NCBI GenBank assembly: GCA_030272585.1
Contig: BSYQ01000006.1
Span: 5,543,001 to 5,607,000, forward strand
Length of the DNA stretch: 64,000 nt
Direction: 5' to 3'
Source: Bryopsis sp. KO-2023
Lineage: Eukaryota > Chlorophyta > Ulvophyceae > Bryopsidales > Bryopsidaceae
Shown: positions 23,357 through 35,500 of the stretch, piece by piece
How positions within the stretch are numbered: the stretch's first letter is position 1
Layout: each line of letters begins with the position of its first letter
Position numbers and translations under genes: made by a program
The notes under the pieces: model-generated
Told to the model about the DNA's origin: nothing
Database searches by the model: none
What the model saw: the letters and a program-made list of their open reading frames with translations, nothing else

Positions 23357-25617
23357 TGAATGATGACTGAATACATATCCATACGAAATCTTGGAGAGAG
23401 AGAAAAAATCACAAGCAAAAAAAAACACACAGAAAGAGTGAGAGTGAAAAAAAACAAGAGTGAGAGTGAGTCCATGCTCGTGTTTTTCCCAGAGATCAAC
23501 ATTAGCAAACAAATATTAGAAGGGAAAAAAAAAAACAGAGAACGAGGAGTCTATGATTATGTATGTATATATATGTGTGTGTGTGTGGTTGGATGCCTAG
23601 TTGTAATTGAGGGGTTTGGTGCAGTGTCTTTTTGTTTTGTTTTTGGAAAGGATATATTTTTTTTCTTTTCAGAGGGGCGTTTTGGGAATAGTAGGCCAAA
23701 GGAAGCAACAGCATTGAAGAAGGCATTTTTTTGTAGGTGAATTGTGAATCTATAGCTAGATTTATGCAGATGTTTATTTTCATCATTTGAAGTTACGAGA
23801 ATAGTTTTTCCCTTTTTTTTTCCTTCTGTTTTGTTTTTTTCTCTCTGTGGTTTTTAGATTTCGTAAATGGTTTTGATGTGTTTGGGATGGCTGATTTCAA
23901 TATCAACCCCAAGGGGGGGGGGGGGTGAGGGAAGGAAAAAACGGGTTATTCTGAGTGAAGTTGAGAACTTCGATAGGTCTTTTTTCAGGGGTAAAATCCT
24001 ATCTTTGTTGGAGGGTGCTCTTTCCTGTGGTGATTGCTCGCTTGCTTGATTTACGTTTATATACTGATTTTACTGAATGTCTGACTGGAGGATTTTGAAG
24101 GGGTCCAATGAAGAAGAATAAAATCTGAAGGTTTGAGGGCTAGGGGGGGTTTCGGTAGGACAGGGAGGGGTGGGGTGAGAAGAAAAATTGGATCGGAAAA
24201 ACAAGTCATTTGATGGGGGGTTAGGGGTGTCTTTTTTTTTCCTTAATTTTAGCCTTGCTTTCATGTCTGATTGAGCGAAGCTTTATTTCTATACACTTAT
24301 TGCGACCTGGCTGACCGACATTTTATTAACACCGTAAAAAGGGAAAGAGAAAAAAGCAAAAAAACATATCGAGGAGGGAAAGCATAACAGTATGACGCAC
24401 TGTCTCGACGCATTTTTAAATTTACAAGAAAACATGTAGTTGGTAGGCATATTCGGTTTTATTTTCAAAGTAGATTAGTTCTCTAACCTGCGGGTTGTGG
24501 TGCGTTTTTTGGGGGAGGGGGGTTTCGAGTGTGCTTCTGTGTGGAGAAGGGGGGGGGAGAAATTAAAAAAAAAGTGAGTAAATCAAAAAACAAAAAGTGA
24601 GAATGAGGAGGAACAAAGAGTCCTGATTTTTCCCTCTTCGAAAAAAAATTTCTTTTTGATTTTAATTTTTGGGCTCGGAAACCTTTTTTGAATTTGTGAT
24701 GGATGATGATCATGATTTGGAACTGGTGGTTAGCTATTGGCCAATATTTCTGGCGATTGGAAAAAATATATCCCCCCCCCCTCTCTTCCTTCCCCTGCTT
24801 TTTTTTTATAAATATTCTGACCTCCTCACCAAGTTCCAACTTGTTGATAGGAAAAGGGGGAATATCTTCCAAAAAAAAAGAAGTGAAAAGCGACAGTTTG
24901 TGAGGGATCTTTTTATAAGATCCAGGTGTTATGTTTTGCGAGATTTTCGCCGAGCTAATGGAGGAACAATATTGCTTGGGAAAAAAAAGGGGGAAAAAAC
25001 AAAAGGGAGTTAAAAAAAAACAAAAGAAGATAGAGCGAGCAAAGATTGAAGCTAGTCATGAAAAGGATGGGGACTCTTAAAAAAAACAAGAAAAACAAGA
25101 AAAAAAGAAAAAAAATTCGATATTTTCTCAGGAGTTCGCTCGGATGGACAGTGGCCCCATCCTTTTCTGGTCAAAATCTTTTTTATTTTATAATCCGTTA
25201 TGATTTCGTCAGAATTTTGTGAAAAGAGTGTCTCTTTTCTTTTGCTCTTGTGTTCCAAGTGTGTGCATGTGTGTTTCTGAAAATTCGAATTTACTCAGCA
25301 AACATCTATTTCTTCTTGCGCCAAAATTGCCTTCCTTATTGCTATGGTGGGCAGAGGAGGGGGAAAAACTGGGTTTTTAATTTCGCCACTCAGAAAGCAA
25401 GGAGGATCCCTTGAAAGCACATGACAAAGCCCACCCACCTTTTTGTTAAAGAAAGATTCCCTCCCCTCCGTATTTAGCTCGAACTTTTACCCGCACTTCT
25501 GGTTGGAGTGGAACAACCAGAAGTTGTTCCACTTGCACACCGGCTCAACTTTTCCCAGTCTGACTATAGCGGGCTTGATCCAGTCCCATCGACGCTGACG
25601 CATCAGTTTTGCCAGGA
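23357..25617. other. Long AT-rich intergenic region
   Basis: Homopolymer- and microsatellite-rich DNA with no recognisable gene; includes a G13 run near 23,912 and a (TG)n tract near 23,570-23,590. Its right end holds the overlapping hairpins at 25495-25533. Confidence 0.55.
25495..25533. promoter_or_regulatory. Two overlapping, mutually exclusive hairpins
   Basis: Hairpin 1 pairs ACTTCTGGTTG (25495-25505) with CAACCAGAAGT (25514-25524). Hairpin 2 pairs AGTGGAACAAC (25507-25517) with GTTGTTCCACT (25523-25533). Both have perfect 11-bp arms and share bases, so only one can form at a time. They lie 130-170 bp before the likely thioredoxin start codon and could be in its promoter or 5' leader. 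A regulatory role is inference. Confidence 0.5.
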
Positions 25618-25662
25618 ATGATCAAATTGGATTTTTTTTCTCAGCAGACAGTCGCCAGTCCG

Positions 25663-26977
25663 ATGTCCGCCAAAGTGTTCCAGCGGTTTCTGTCAAGCGG
25701 GGGACCATTGTCTTCGCTGCTGCATTGTGGCGGCGGCGTGCAGAGCAGCGTTCCTCAACTATTCCATAGATACTGCGCACGTGCGTTGCCACTGTCATTG
25801 CTTCGCGATCAGAATCCGATCTCCAGAGAAGGAGCTTTTTTAAAAACGATGGCGTTGCTCTTTCCCACGTTGTTGTAGTCCGTAGAGGCTCGCTTTGATG
25901 GAAGGATGGTGAATGTATCTTATTTTCGTTCCCTTTGTTATCAGCGATAATTTCGGAAATCGTGGACGTCAGGGATGACGCCCACTACCGCGAAGAGCTT
26001 CACAGCGCCAAAGGTTTGAAGGATTTCTTTTTGGGGGTGGAGCACGGATGTTACAGGATGAAGCTTCCAGTTTGTTTGATACATTTTTTCCATTGTGCAG
26101 AGGCGAAAAGGCTCGTCGTTTTGAACTTCACTGCAGAGTGGTGCATGCCATGTAAGTGAGTTTTTGTTTTTGTTTTTTCTGATTTTTTTTTTTTTGCTGT
26201 ATGTTTCATTTCTTCTGTGGATCTGTGGCTGAACAAAAATGGAAAAGGGACCAGAAAGTCTGTGTTACAAACACAGAAAAAGTTTATATGCAATTACTTT
26301 GTGATTTTTACCCCAAAAAATGACTGTGGTGATGGCAGACAGGTCTACAGAAAAATGCTTTTTGGCCAAAAAGTATATACTAACTATTTGTAACTAACTG
26401 GGTGTCCTTTTCTGCATATAAATCTCCCAACTTCCTGAATCGACATATGCCATCAAACCCAACCAATGCTCAAAATCAAAATTTGTTGGTTTTGCATCGA
26501 TCAGGCAAACTCATGGCTCCAGCTCTGGAAGCTAAAAGCGTGGAGCGCAAAGATGTATGTTTCGATCTCGGTTTTCTCTGCTTCTATGTTATTGCTCATT
26601 CTCATTCGTTTAACAAGCAAATGCATTCATTCGTGTTTTCTTGGTGATATGTTTGTTTTTTACAGATCCGTTTTCTGCGGCTGGATTTGGATAGCCAGCC
26701 ATTGGCATCGATAATCAAATCTTTCCAAATAGCATCCGTGGTGAGGATCCCGAGCTTGTTTTTCAGTGATTGAGTGTGAACCAAAATATCAAAGTTGCTG
26801 TGGTCCCTCTTTTCAATCTGACTTGACCATCAGAAAAACTGAAGTGGGGGTTGAGTGCTTTGGTGTGTTTGGCAGCCGACCTTCACTTTCATAAAGGAGG
26901 GAAAGGTTGTGGACAGCTTTGTGGGGGCCTCCGCTAAAATGCTGGATGACTACATTACAGAATGGGGTGACAAGTAG
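25663..26977 (+). CDS. Thioredoxin, probably organelle-targeted
   Basis: Small dithiol oxidoreductase. Exons: 25663-25780, 25945-26013, 26101-26151, 26505-26554, 26666-26740, 26876-26977. Phases agree; 154 residues from the ATG at 25663, or 169 from an upstream in-frame ATG at 25618. I prefer 25663 because a T-rich tract plus CAG just before it looks like a leader-intron acceptor. The first 35-40 residues are basic and Ser/Leu-rich (MSAKVFQRFLSSGG), resembling a targeting peptide. The active site is WCMPC (about residues 76-80; the usual thioredoxin has WCGPC), and the cis-proline is in SVPTFTF. The fold is complete (VVLNFTAEW, IRFLRLDLD, PTFTFIKEGK, and a final helix). The first exon joint relies on a GTGCGT donor and is the least certain. 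Confidence 0.92.
26358..26373. repeat. Intronic 16-bp perfect palindrome
   Basis: CTTTTTGGCCAAAAAG, inside thioredoxin-gene intron 26152-26504. Confidence 0.85.
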
Positions 26978-28115
26978 TGGGCAGTGAAACACATAGATTC
27001 AGATTGGGCGAACGACTTTCTCTGTGGTGTATTTGGATTTGTCCAAAAGTTGCAGCTACATCCCCTGGGTCGTTTCAGAGATATGGCCTCCTTCCTTCCT
27101 ACATATGGTTTTCATATCAATATTCCGAGTATATTGTCTTTTTTCAACAGCTAGAACCTTCGCATCTCCATTGATTCATCCCAGAGGTTCTATTTGGATG
27201 GATTGATGAGAACTCGAAAAAAGGGACTGCTAACTGCCTCAGTTAGTTTCTGCAAAGGAGGGTTCAACACACCTCCACCAGCACATGCCAATTAAGAAAC
27301 ACCAGCAAACAGCTGATAGGAAAATCCATCCAGATTTTCTCTCTGAATTTCTGGATTCTTTGGGGGAAAACCAAAACCTTCCCGAAAAACAAACATCAAA
27401 AGACAAGAAAAGAGGGTAAATCACCTCAAGGGGCGCTTATGGTGTGTTGGACATCTGGGCAAAACTTGCACAGAAGTCCTATTCTGTTGGGTTCGTTGCG
27501 TGCCATTTCCGGAACAGATTTTCCAGGAAGGTCTGGTAAAGAGAACCCGTTGACTCAAAAAATTCCACTACCTATGCAACCGCATAGGTCTACTGCAAAC
27601 ATACGTATATTTCCACCAGGCATAAAAAAAAGTCCAGCTCTATCCCTATGGAAAAGAAAAAGGAGACTGCTGTTATTTCGAATAAACAGAATATTTTTTT
27701 TCCTAGCAAGAAAGGGTGAAGAAAGAAAGAAAAAAACGAATCATTATGATGCTGCGACTTGAACCTTGAAATGATTTGTGAGCGCTCTACGTTACACAAA
27801 AATGTCGTGCTTCCCCATACCTGAACCCCCCAAAATATCCGACATGGATTCCACCACCACAGCAAAAAAAAAAGACAAAAACCCCACAATGGCGAGTCAA
27901 ACCCACTCATTCTTTTCCTCATCTTCTCCAAAATTTTTGAAACAAACCAAAAAAACTCTACCCACCCCACCCCCTTTTTTTTCTTCAACTAAAACTGGAT
28001 CATTTATCCAAAACTGCAAAAATCCCAGTAACCAGCCTTATTTCCCCCAGCCCCCGAATCCAGCATCTTTAACCAACCCATGGTAATAAGTGCGACATAA
28101 TATAACTGTTGCTGG
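26978..28115. other. Convergent 3' region between thioredoxin and Ycf54 genes
   Basis: No coding region recognised; A/T- and homopolymer-rich. Confidence 0.55.
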
Positions 28116-29330
28116 TTAAGCATTTGGGTAAAACACATCCCACCAACCGGATGCGTACTTGGGGTAAGGCGCCGTCCATTTCGCAGGTTTATCGAAGGGG
28201 GGAATATCGTCGCCAGCAGCTAAGACGTCGCTGGCCTCCATATCCCCAAGGTCAAATTTCAAAACTTGATCCAGTCGGAGCTTCATGAACCTGTCCAGCA
28301 AACCCACATGATTTAACTTCATAAAATTTCTTGAATCTACCCCCATGTGGTTCCAATCAGATAATCTAAATTTTGACAGAGTCCAGGAAAAAATATGCGA
28401 TGTGGTAACTGCTTTCTCATTAACTTGAGTAATGCTTGGGGTTGAACATTTAGAGTTCAGCCGATATTTCCCCCCCCCCAAAAAAAAAGAGAAAAGAAAA
28501 AGAAATAACAGATGGGAAAAAACCCTTTCCATAAGAAAGCAGATTTTTTTCTCTTTCTGAACATTTGAAACCCCTTTTGAAGAAACTGTTATTGACTGAT
28601 ATGATTTGGATAAGAAAAACTTGATGTGAAGTTTGGTTTGTATGTGGAGCTCACTCACGTCATCCAAACTTTGTCCGTGGACACCAATGCCACACACGGC
28701 CTCTTGACCAGCTTTCCCTTGTCCGGGTATTTCTCATCGAGCCAGACGGGGTTGGGAACCAGATAAAAGTCGATGTCGCGGCTTTTCTCTTTGAAAAACC
28801 GGGTTCTTTCTCTCAATTGCTCCGCGAGGGGTTCGTTTTGGACGTCGTTGAGCATGAATTCAGCGTTCGCAACGACGGCATACCATTCCTGGAAACAAAA
28901 ACGCACCACTCTGTTATGCGCGACATCGTAGCGATATTGAGTGGACGATAATCCAAATTCCCGCACAATCAGCAGGAACCGCAAGGCGATATTACGTGTC
29001 GTAGGCATAGAAACGTCCAAACAGCGAAAAGCAAGCAATATGCGCCGCCAGAAACTGAGACAACGACGTTTGGAGACGAAGATCTTGACTCACGGCGGGT
29101 TGAGTTTCGGTGGAGGCGGTGGAGGCGTCTTCGGAAGTCGCGGCGGCGAGCTCAGCGGAGATTCCACGCTCAAATCGTTTCCTCTGCACGCGTGAACAAG
29201 CCCCACCAAACGATGCCGAAGATGCGGAGGACTGCGCAGCAAACCCCACTCTCGGGGTTCGACCAGTCACCCGAACAACGTCGGTCCGGGCGGAATGGAT
29301 CTGGCTCCGCAGCAAACCCGAGGACGCCAT
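28116..29330 (-). CDS. ycf54: Ycf54/LCAA-like Mg-protoporphyrin cyclase accessory protein
   Basis: Ycf54 (LCAA in plants) is needed for the aerobic Mg-protoporphyrin monomethyl ester cyclase, which closes the fifth ring of chlorophyll in the plastid. Minus-strand exons 29330-29094, 28888-28659, 28290-28116 give 213 residues with matching phases. The first exon ends at a strong GTGAGT donor. Residues about 1-79 form a Ser/Ala/Arg-rich transit-like leader (MASSGLLRSQIHSAR) without an obvious signal peptide. The Ycf54 domain follows: EWYAVVANAEFMLND, LAEQLRERTRFFKEKSRDID, FYLVPNPVWLD, CVALVSTDKVWMTFMKLRL. A C-terminal extension of about 50 residues ends in YASGWWDVFYPNA. In red algae the gene is usually plastid-encoded, so a nuclear copy with a simple transit peptide favours a green-type primary plastid. 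It faces away from a second organelle-type gene at 29833. Confidence 0.92.
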
Positions 29331-29832
29331 GGTGCGCTCAACAAGGCGGGAAGGACGAAAGATGCGACGATTGGCGAAGGGATTTGCAAGACGGACAGAA
29401 ACGTACAGGCTGGGACGGTTCTCCCCACCCACAAAAAAGTGTTGTCGGAAATCTGATACGATCCCAGCTGTCGATGTGACCGACACCCGTCAGATCCATA
29501 TCTTCCCAAACGGAACTCCACGTTTCGCCTGTGCACACCCCACAGGATCCGTTTGTCCGTTTTTCGCCCATCCGCATTCGACAGCGTCGGGGTCTTCGAG
29601 CAAAAAACAAGGGTACGCCCAACCCTGATGAAATTTCGATATCGCAGATCCGTGAATCTTGATCGCGTACCCCGTCGGCGTGGGCTCCCCCTGTCTCATT
29701 TTCTACCTGGTGGTTGTATCCCCCTTTTCCAGCATGTGAATGCGAGCCACAGCCAACAGAGATGAGATCGGCATCGACCCTGATTAAAACTATTTTTTCC
29801 CCGATTTTTTGTCCCAGGAGCCGCTGTTCGTC
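29331..29832. promoter_or_regulatory. Shared upstream region, Ycf54 and START-like genes
   Basis: 502 bp between two divergent start codons. GC-richer than surrounding introns. Long antisense open frames here look like by-products of that composition. No defined box is recognised. Confidence 0.5.
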
Positions 29833-31100
29833 ATGCATTCGACCATGCCCCGTCCTTGCTCCATGGGGACACGATTGCTCTCGCCGCAATCCCGACCAGC
29901 GGTTCGAATCGGGCGGATGGTGTGCTCCGCCTGTGCTCCGGTATCGACGATCAGATCCAAATCCTGAGCCATCAAGATCACCTATTCTACATCAATTATC
30001 ACTCTTTTTTTCTCACAAACTTCTAAAATTAGTGTTTTTCGTTTTCCTTAGAAACTGATCAATGAGAAACAATCCCTGACAAATGGGGTGAATCAAGAAT
30101 CTTAGGTTACCCGCCCCCCCAACACACATGAAGTTTGGATAAATGGATTTTATGGGTTTTTGTCGCTCTCTGGCTCCGAAAAGCCAAACTGGGATATCAT
30201 TCTTTGAGAAGGCAAAATGATTCTATCAAAACACTGGCTGCGCTTATTGGGACAATTCTGGTTTTCATTTTAAGATGCTGTATTTTATTATCTAGTGTTC
30301 ATGTGTGTCCGTGTTCTTACACAAACACATGTTCATATTACCTGCAAATTGTAGACAAAGATCGGGAAATGGATGCATGCCGCTGAAACGTATACTGTTA
30401 TATACTGTTGGATACTGGGGCGTGTGGGGATGATATCTTGAGTGCGGAGGACTTGTGTGTCAGGCAGATGTTCCGCCTACCGTTGATCCATCGGCCATCT
30501 CCATCAAATCGAGCCAATTCTCGGAAGGGATGTATACCGTGCGAGGCATCTTGGAAACCTCGACCCCCGCAGATGCTGCTTACAACATTCTGCTAGACAT
30601 AGGAAATAGCCACAACGTATATCGAAACATCTCCGACTCCAACGTGTGGTTCACGGAAGATGGGGACAAGAGGCTGACTGAGGTTGGTGGATAGAAAGCC
30701 GTTTCGACTGGCCCAATATGGTAAACCCCTCTTCCCGGATATGATGAATTGCGTGGTATATTTGTGTGGATATGTACAGCACTGTGGCTGGAATTTTCTC
30801 ATGTTCGCTGGCACTTTCCCTGTGATTCTGGACGTGGAGGAGGAGCACCGCGATCGGCTGCTGGAATTCAACATGGTGGAATGCAATTTCATGAAAGATA
30901 TGAAGGGCCGATGGGAAGTTTCCGAGAAGCAGGACGGTGGCTGCATCATCGACCATACGCTGTCGGTCAGACCCGTGGTAGTTCCGCCAGCCATGATAGG
31001 AGCTTTCACCAAAAGAATATTTGCCAAGCAAGTGAAACAGATTCTGGAGGATTTGGTCGAAGAATTGGACAGAAGGGGTGCCATGGTCGTTTTAAAATGA
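29833..31100 (+). CDS. Organelle-targeted START/COQ10-like (SRPBCC) protein
   Basis: Member of the polyketide cyclase/lipid-transport (SRPBCC, START-like) superfamily, small beta-barrel proteins with a deep cavity for a hydrophobic ligand. Exons 29833-29940, 30464-30682, 30780-31100 all join in phase 0, giving 215 residues. The first exon is a basic, Ser/Pro/Arg-rich leader (MHSTMPRPCSMGTRLLSP) that fits plastid or mitochondrial import; given the neighbour, plastid is favoured. The domain shows the typical start (YTVRGILETSTPADAAYNIL), a hydrophobic core (WNFLMFAGTFPVILDVEEE), FNMVECNFMKDMKGRWEV, and the long C-terminal helix (IGAFTKRIFAKQVKQILEDL) that closes the cavity. Plants have similar uncharacterised plastid proteins. 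The ligand is unknown; COQ10-type quinone binding is one possibility. Confidence 0.88.
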
Positions 31101-32580
31101 CCTGCCTCCACCACAGAAAAAGGAAAACGAAAAGAAAAAAAACCAGAAAAACGAGATGGTGTGGTATCTTCCGTGGGGGTGGTTTTTAGATATTTCGCAG
31201 AAATGAATGATTTCTTTTTTTTTTTCTGGAAGGGGGGCCTGGGGGGGAGTAGGGCAAAAAAGAAAAAGAAATATAGGATTGGGAGGTTCTGACTTAGGAT
31301 TCTGTTTTTCGTATTTTGTTTTTGCTTTTTCTCCTCAAGATTGGAAAGGAGGCTTTGGCAAAACCTGACAGTCCTTTTTTTTTTTCTCTTTCCCTTGTTT
31401 TTTTTTTAATTAAAAAATGCCATTTGCCATCATCGCTCCTACAAGAACTAGATTTAGATTTGCAGCATTTTCTCGGTGTTTTTCGTCCCCCTCGTTTTTG
31501 CTAATCTTTTTTTTTGGTTTTCATATTTGCTCTCTTTCCTTTCGACAGTCGAGGTTAGCTGGGATGCTGATTGTTTTGTTCTTGTTTTTGAGTGGTGGAT
31601 GGCTGGTGTTTTAAGAATTATTGATTGTGAGAAGACGAATGCTTGCGCTTGTAACTATTACTGTAGTGGTACTGCCCTTCATGGTGGTGATCTTTTCAGT
31701 GAGTTTTCTCTGTGACATATGTGCTGCCAGAAAATCCCAATTCTTTGGGTTTTTTTTAGTCTACCTACATTGATGTCAGTCAATTGCTAGGATGCTGATT
31801 AGTGTGCAAAGAAAAACGTGGAGCACAGAGCAACTTTAAAGTGTTCTATGAACTGGGGAAACCACTGCGTGATGGAACAATTAAAAGAACAATGGTCGTT
31901 GTTTTAAGCAGGACACATGATGGCTGACTATTTCTCCTCTCCCCCCAACCCCCCCCCAAAAAAAACGGGCGAACGCGTGCTTGAAGATAATGTTGCGCAA
32001 AGTACAAAGCATAATCCTTCAATGCTGGGGTTCGAGCAGGGGTACCTCCGGTTGAGAAAGTGGTCAACCAACTGCACACTATTCACTTACCACCACCAAA
32101 CGCAATCAATACACCAATACAGTGCAGTTCGAAATACCAATCACGACTTTCTCTACTTATCCAACTGTCTCAGCCACCCTGATGCTAACTGGTGTTGTTA
32201 CTATTATCTCACGCCACTATTTTTGTATTGGGTCATGAAATTCTCCGGCCCTTTTTCACCCTAGATCTACCTGTCAAACCCACCCTTCTTGAAACTTGAT
32301 CAGCAAATAACTCCTCAGCCACTTTCGCATCTTTCTCCTTTTCCTGTTGCTCCCTGCATCCATCGCCAATCAAGAAAACATTCTGATACCTATGTCAGAC
32401 GTCAATTGGTGCGTTCGTTTTTTCTATATCTGTTATGGTTTCTTGTTTTTTTTGTTTTAAAGGGGGGTTGGGGTTGAGGGGGGTGATTGTGTGGATCCTG
32501 AAATAAAATCATATCACTCCAATTTTCCGGGGGGGGGGGGGGGATTCTAGTGGGAGGATTTCCTGAAGTGTTCTAAAATA
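31101..32580. other. Convergent 3' region between START-like and NBS1 genes
   Basis: No gene recognised. Contains a G-run near 32,530-32,543. A short final NBS1 exon could lie here (see NBS1). Confidence 0.5.
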
Positions 32581-35500
32581 TCAATTTTTTAGGATTTTTG
32601 TCGGGAAAAAAAAATGGAGATTTATAACAATGATAAATAAATGAACAGCTTCCCACCTGTCAAATACGCTCGAGTCGAATCCACTTTCCTTGTATATTGT
32701 CCCTCGAAAACAAGGAGCAGACTCTCTGCTTGCCATCGGCCAAACTTTCACAAAGGTTTTGAAATTCACCCCGCCCACCGACACACCCTCCTTCGAACCA
32801 TCGCCACTAATCTTCCCCGAAACTCGAATCCTGTGCCAAGCAAAGAGACTCTCGAAAACTACCCCTGCTTCACCACCTCCACCTCCACCCCCATCCTCGG
32901 AACGGTCCCTCACCTCACTCTTTTTTCTGTGTGTCAACATCATTCTCACACTTTCCTTTTCTGATCTTCCCCCTGTTAATTCAGTTCTGTTTTGTTCCAG
33001 CAGCCTACCATGGCGGTTCAAACCATGCATCGTGTTTCTTTCCTCCGCGTGTGGTTGCTTCTCACTCTTTTGCATGTTGGTGATCACACTTTCACCCACC
33101 ACGCGATCTTCCATTTCCTCATTCACATCAACATCCATCGCACATGCACCAGGTTCCTCCCTCGCCGATTCTTCCACCCGATGTCTCGTCTGTTTTTTGA
33201 ACCTGCTCCCCTCCCTCAGCATCTTGTTTTTCTCAAAGGCTGTGCTGTGGTGGTCCCTCCTCGGATCGCTTTCCTGAACATTTTCCCCATGGCCGCACTC
33301 CCCTACCTCCCTTTGAGGTTTGCAAGACTGCCCAACTCCTCTTCCATCTGTTCCTTCGGCCCCCGCATTCGATTCTTTCTCAATTCCAGCCTTTCCCAGC
33401 TTTTTCTTCCCCTCCACACAAGCAGCTCCTTTCTTTACTTCAACCACAGGACCTCCCTCACCACCCTCGGAAGCCACCCGATCGCATTCTGGTTTAACAA
33501 ACGCCGGGAATTCATCCACCTCACCCCCCTCATCGTCAGAGTCCAACACAGAAGCCAGAATCGATGCCATTCCGGTTCGACCCCGATTTCTATCCTTCCC
33601 AGGTTTTGTCAGACTCAGATTACTTGCCCTAACCCTGCGATCAGCCCGATTTCCTTCCAGGTTTCTTTCCATTACTGAAGTTAGCGTTTTTCCGTGGGGA
33701 GGGCGTTTCTCCATCTGGTTTGGTTGAATATCAGCGTTGGTGTTGGAAGGAATTGTGTCAGGGTGGTTTCTTTTACCAGGGGTTGGGCACCGCTTCTTGT
33801 TTGAAACGGTAAGAAGCGGGTTCAAACGATCTCCTTCAATTGCCTTCCTCTTACCCAGGGACGACCTCGAGGTGTTGTTTTCTGAATATCGAAAAAAAAC
33901 AGAAAAAAATCAAAATGCACTTGCGCTGATCATTTGTTAAAACGAAGGTACAAATAGAATCAACGCCTACTCTGCAGGAAAAAAAAATGTCAAAAATAGC
34001 ACAATTTCCTTTTGCGAATTTAGAAATGAAAAAGAAAAAAAAGAAACCAAGCACAGGCACGCATCCACACGATGGCATCCCTCCCTCCTGTCTTTTTTGG
34101 CGTTTGATTGAGAAAACCACATTCACACACCGGTTGCCACCATCGTTTCACGATATACCGGCGTATTATAATCCTTTTCATCATCTGAAGACAGCACACT
34201 GGCTTGTTCCAGTGTGGTGGCAACCACAGGGGCCTGTCGAAACCCCTCCAGATTTCCACTCAAAACTGCACTCAGCAATTTCTTCTCGTTGGTCCAGTCG
34301 CATCCGGTGGCCAAGGGACGGCCACAGGTGTCTTCTGGGGAGCCGTTGCCTCTGTACAGGGCTACCAAGTCGTCTGTACTGCCTAATGACAAGGAATTGG
34401 GGTCCATGAAAGTGGCACCTGCAAGCTGGCCAAGGGTTTCAGAAAACGGGTCCTGCAAAAAAGAAAAACTGCAATAAATCACTTCTCGGAGCTAATATTG
34501 CAGCAAAGTGTGAGGATTTGAAGGTTTGTTTAGTTGTCTAGTTTGTTTAGTTGCTGTTCTGTTTGAAAAGGGGGGGAAATCAGATGTGGATGAGTTTTTT
34601 CGTTAATTTCCTGTTATTTCACCTCAGCACTGGTCGCCCAAAAAAACTTGATGCCTTCCAAAACTCGCATGCGTTCCTTCGGCACATCGGTTTTCAAAGG
34701 AAGTCTGGTCGGAAAATCAGACGCAGGCGGAGTACATCCCACATGAACTTTCTTAGCCAGCATCGCCTCGATCCTGACAAACCATGCAGTGGAAAGCATT
34801 CATTCTATTTAAAAAAAAATCTTTTTTATATAATAAAAAAGGTCGTAGATGCCCGAGCAACTAAAGCCTGATTGATCGGATAATCTTTATATAAATTTTG
34901 AAAATTTTTATAGAAAAAAACTAAAAAGCCTACTTGAAAAAACAATAAAAACGAATGACTTATTTGAGACTGGCACAGTGACATTTTTCATCTGATTTTG
35001 CTGTTCACCTCTGCTCGACATCCCACTGCACTCTACATACTCCAAAGTATGCCGAACGTTCAAATATATGTTTCGGAGCCAAATTTCATTTGTTTTTTTT
35101 TCCCTTCCCCCACACTCACCATTTTCCAGACACAATATCGCACTCCGAAATCAGTCCACAGGCCACGACAGCATCAATGTCAATGCTCCTGGGATCCACC
35201 ACGACGTGTGTGCAATTCCTCACCCATTTCTTATGCAGCGAAATCCCTTGAAATCGAGAACAAAAAGTTGCGAATGTGTACACAATGCCAATCCAGAGTA
35301 GTTAAATGAAAGAAAAAAAAGTGCAGGGGGTAAAATCCCAGCCTGCAAATATATAATCAGCGAATCTAAAAGAAAAAAATAAGGAAATCTTGATCTTAAA
35401 TTGCAGACAAATGATATGAAGGGATCCTCAGAGCCGTTCCCCAAAACTTGCAATTTAATGGAATAGTCTTTCACTTCGAACAGTGCTGTTGAAAAAAAAA

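Noticed and set aside
27740..27790. tRNA-like B-box (GGTTCAAGTC on the minus strand)
   Set aside because: No matching A-box, acceptor stem or anticodon arm could be drawn around it.
29110..29889. Long frames on both strands around the Ycf54 leader
   Set aside because: GC-rich shadow frames. The true first exon is fixed by the GTGAGT donor at 29093 and agreement of phase with the Ycf54 domain.
32992..33727. Long plus-strand frames in the NBS1 region
   Set aside because: They are Ser/Pro/His-rich mirror images of the acidic, disordered NBS1 exon on the other strand, whose phase continuity and MRE11 motif are convincing.
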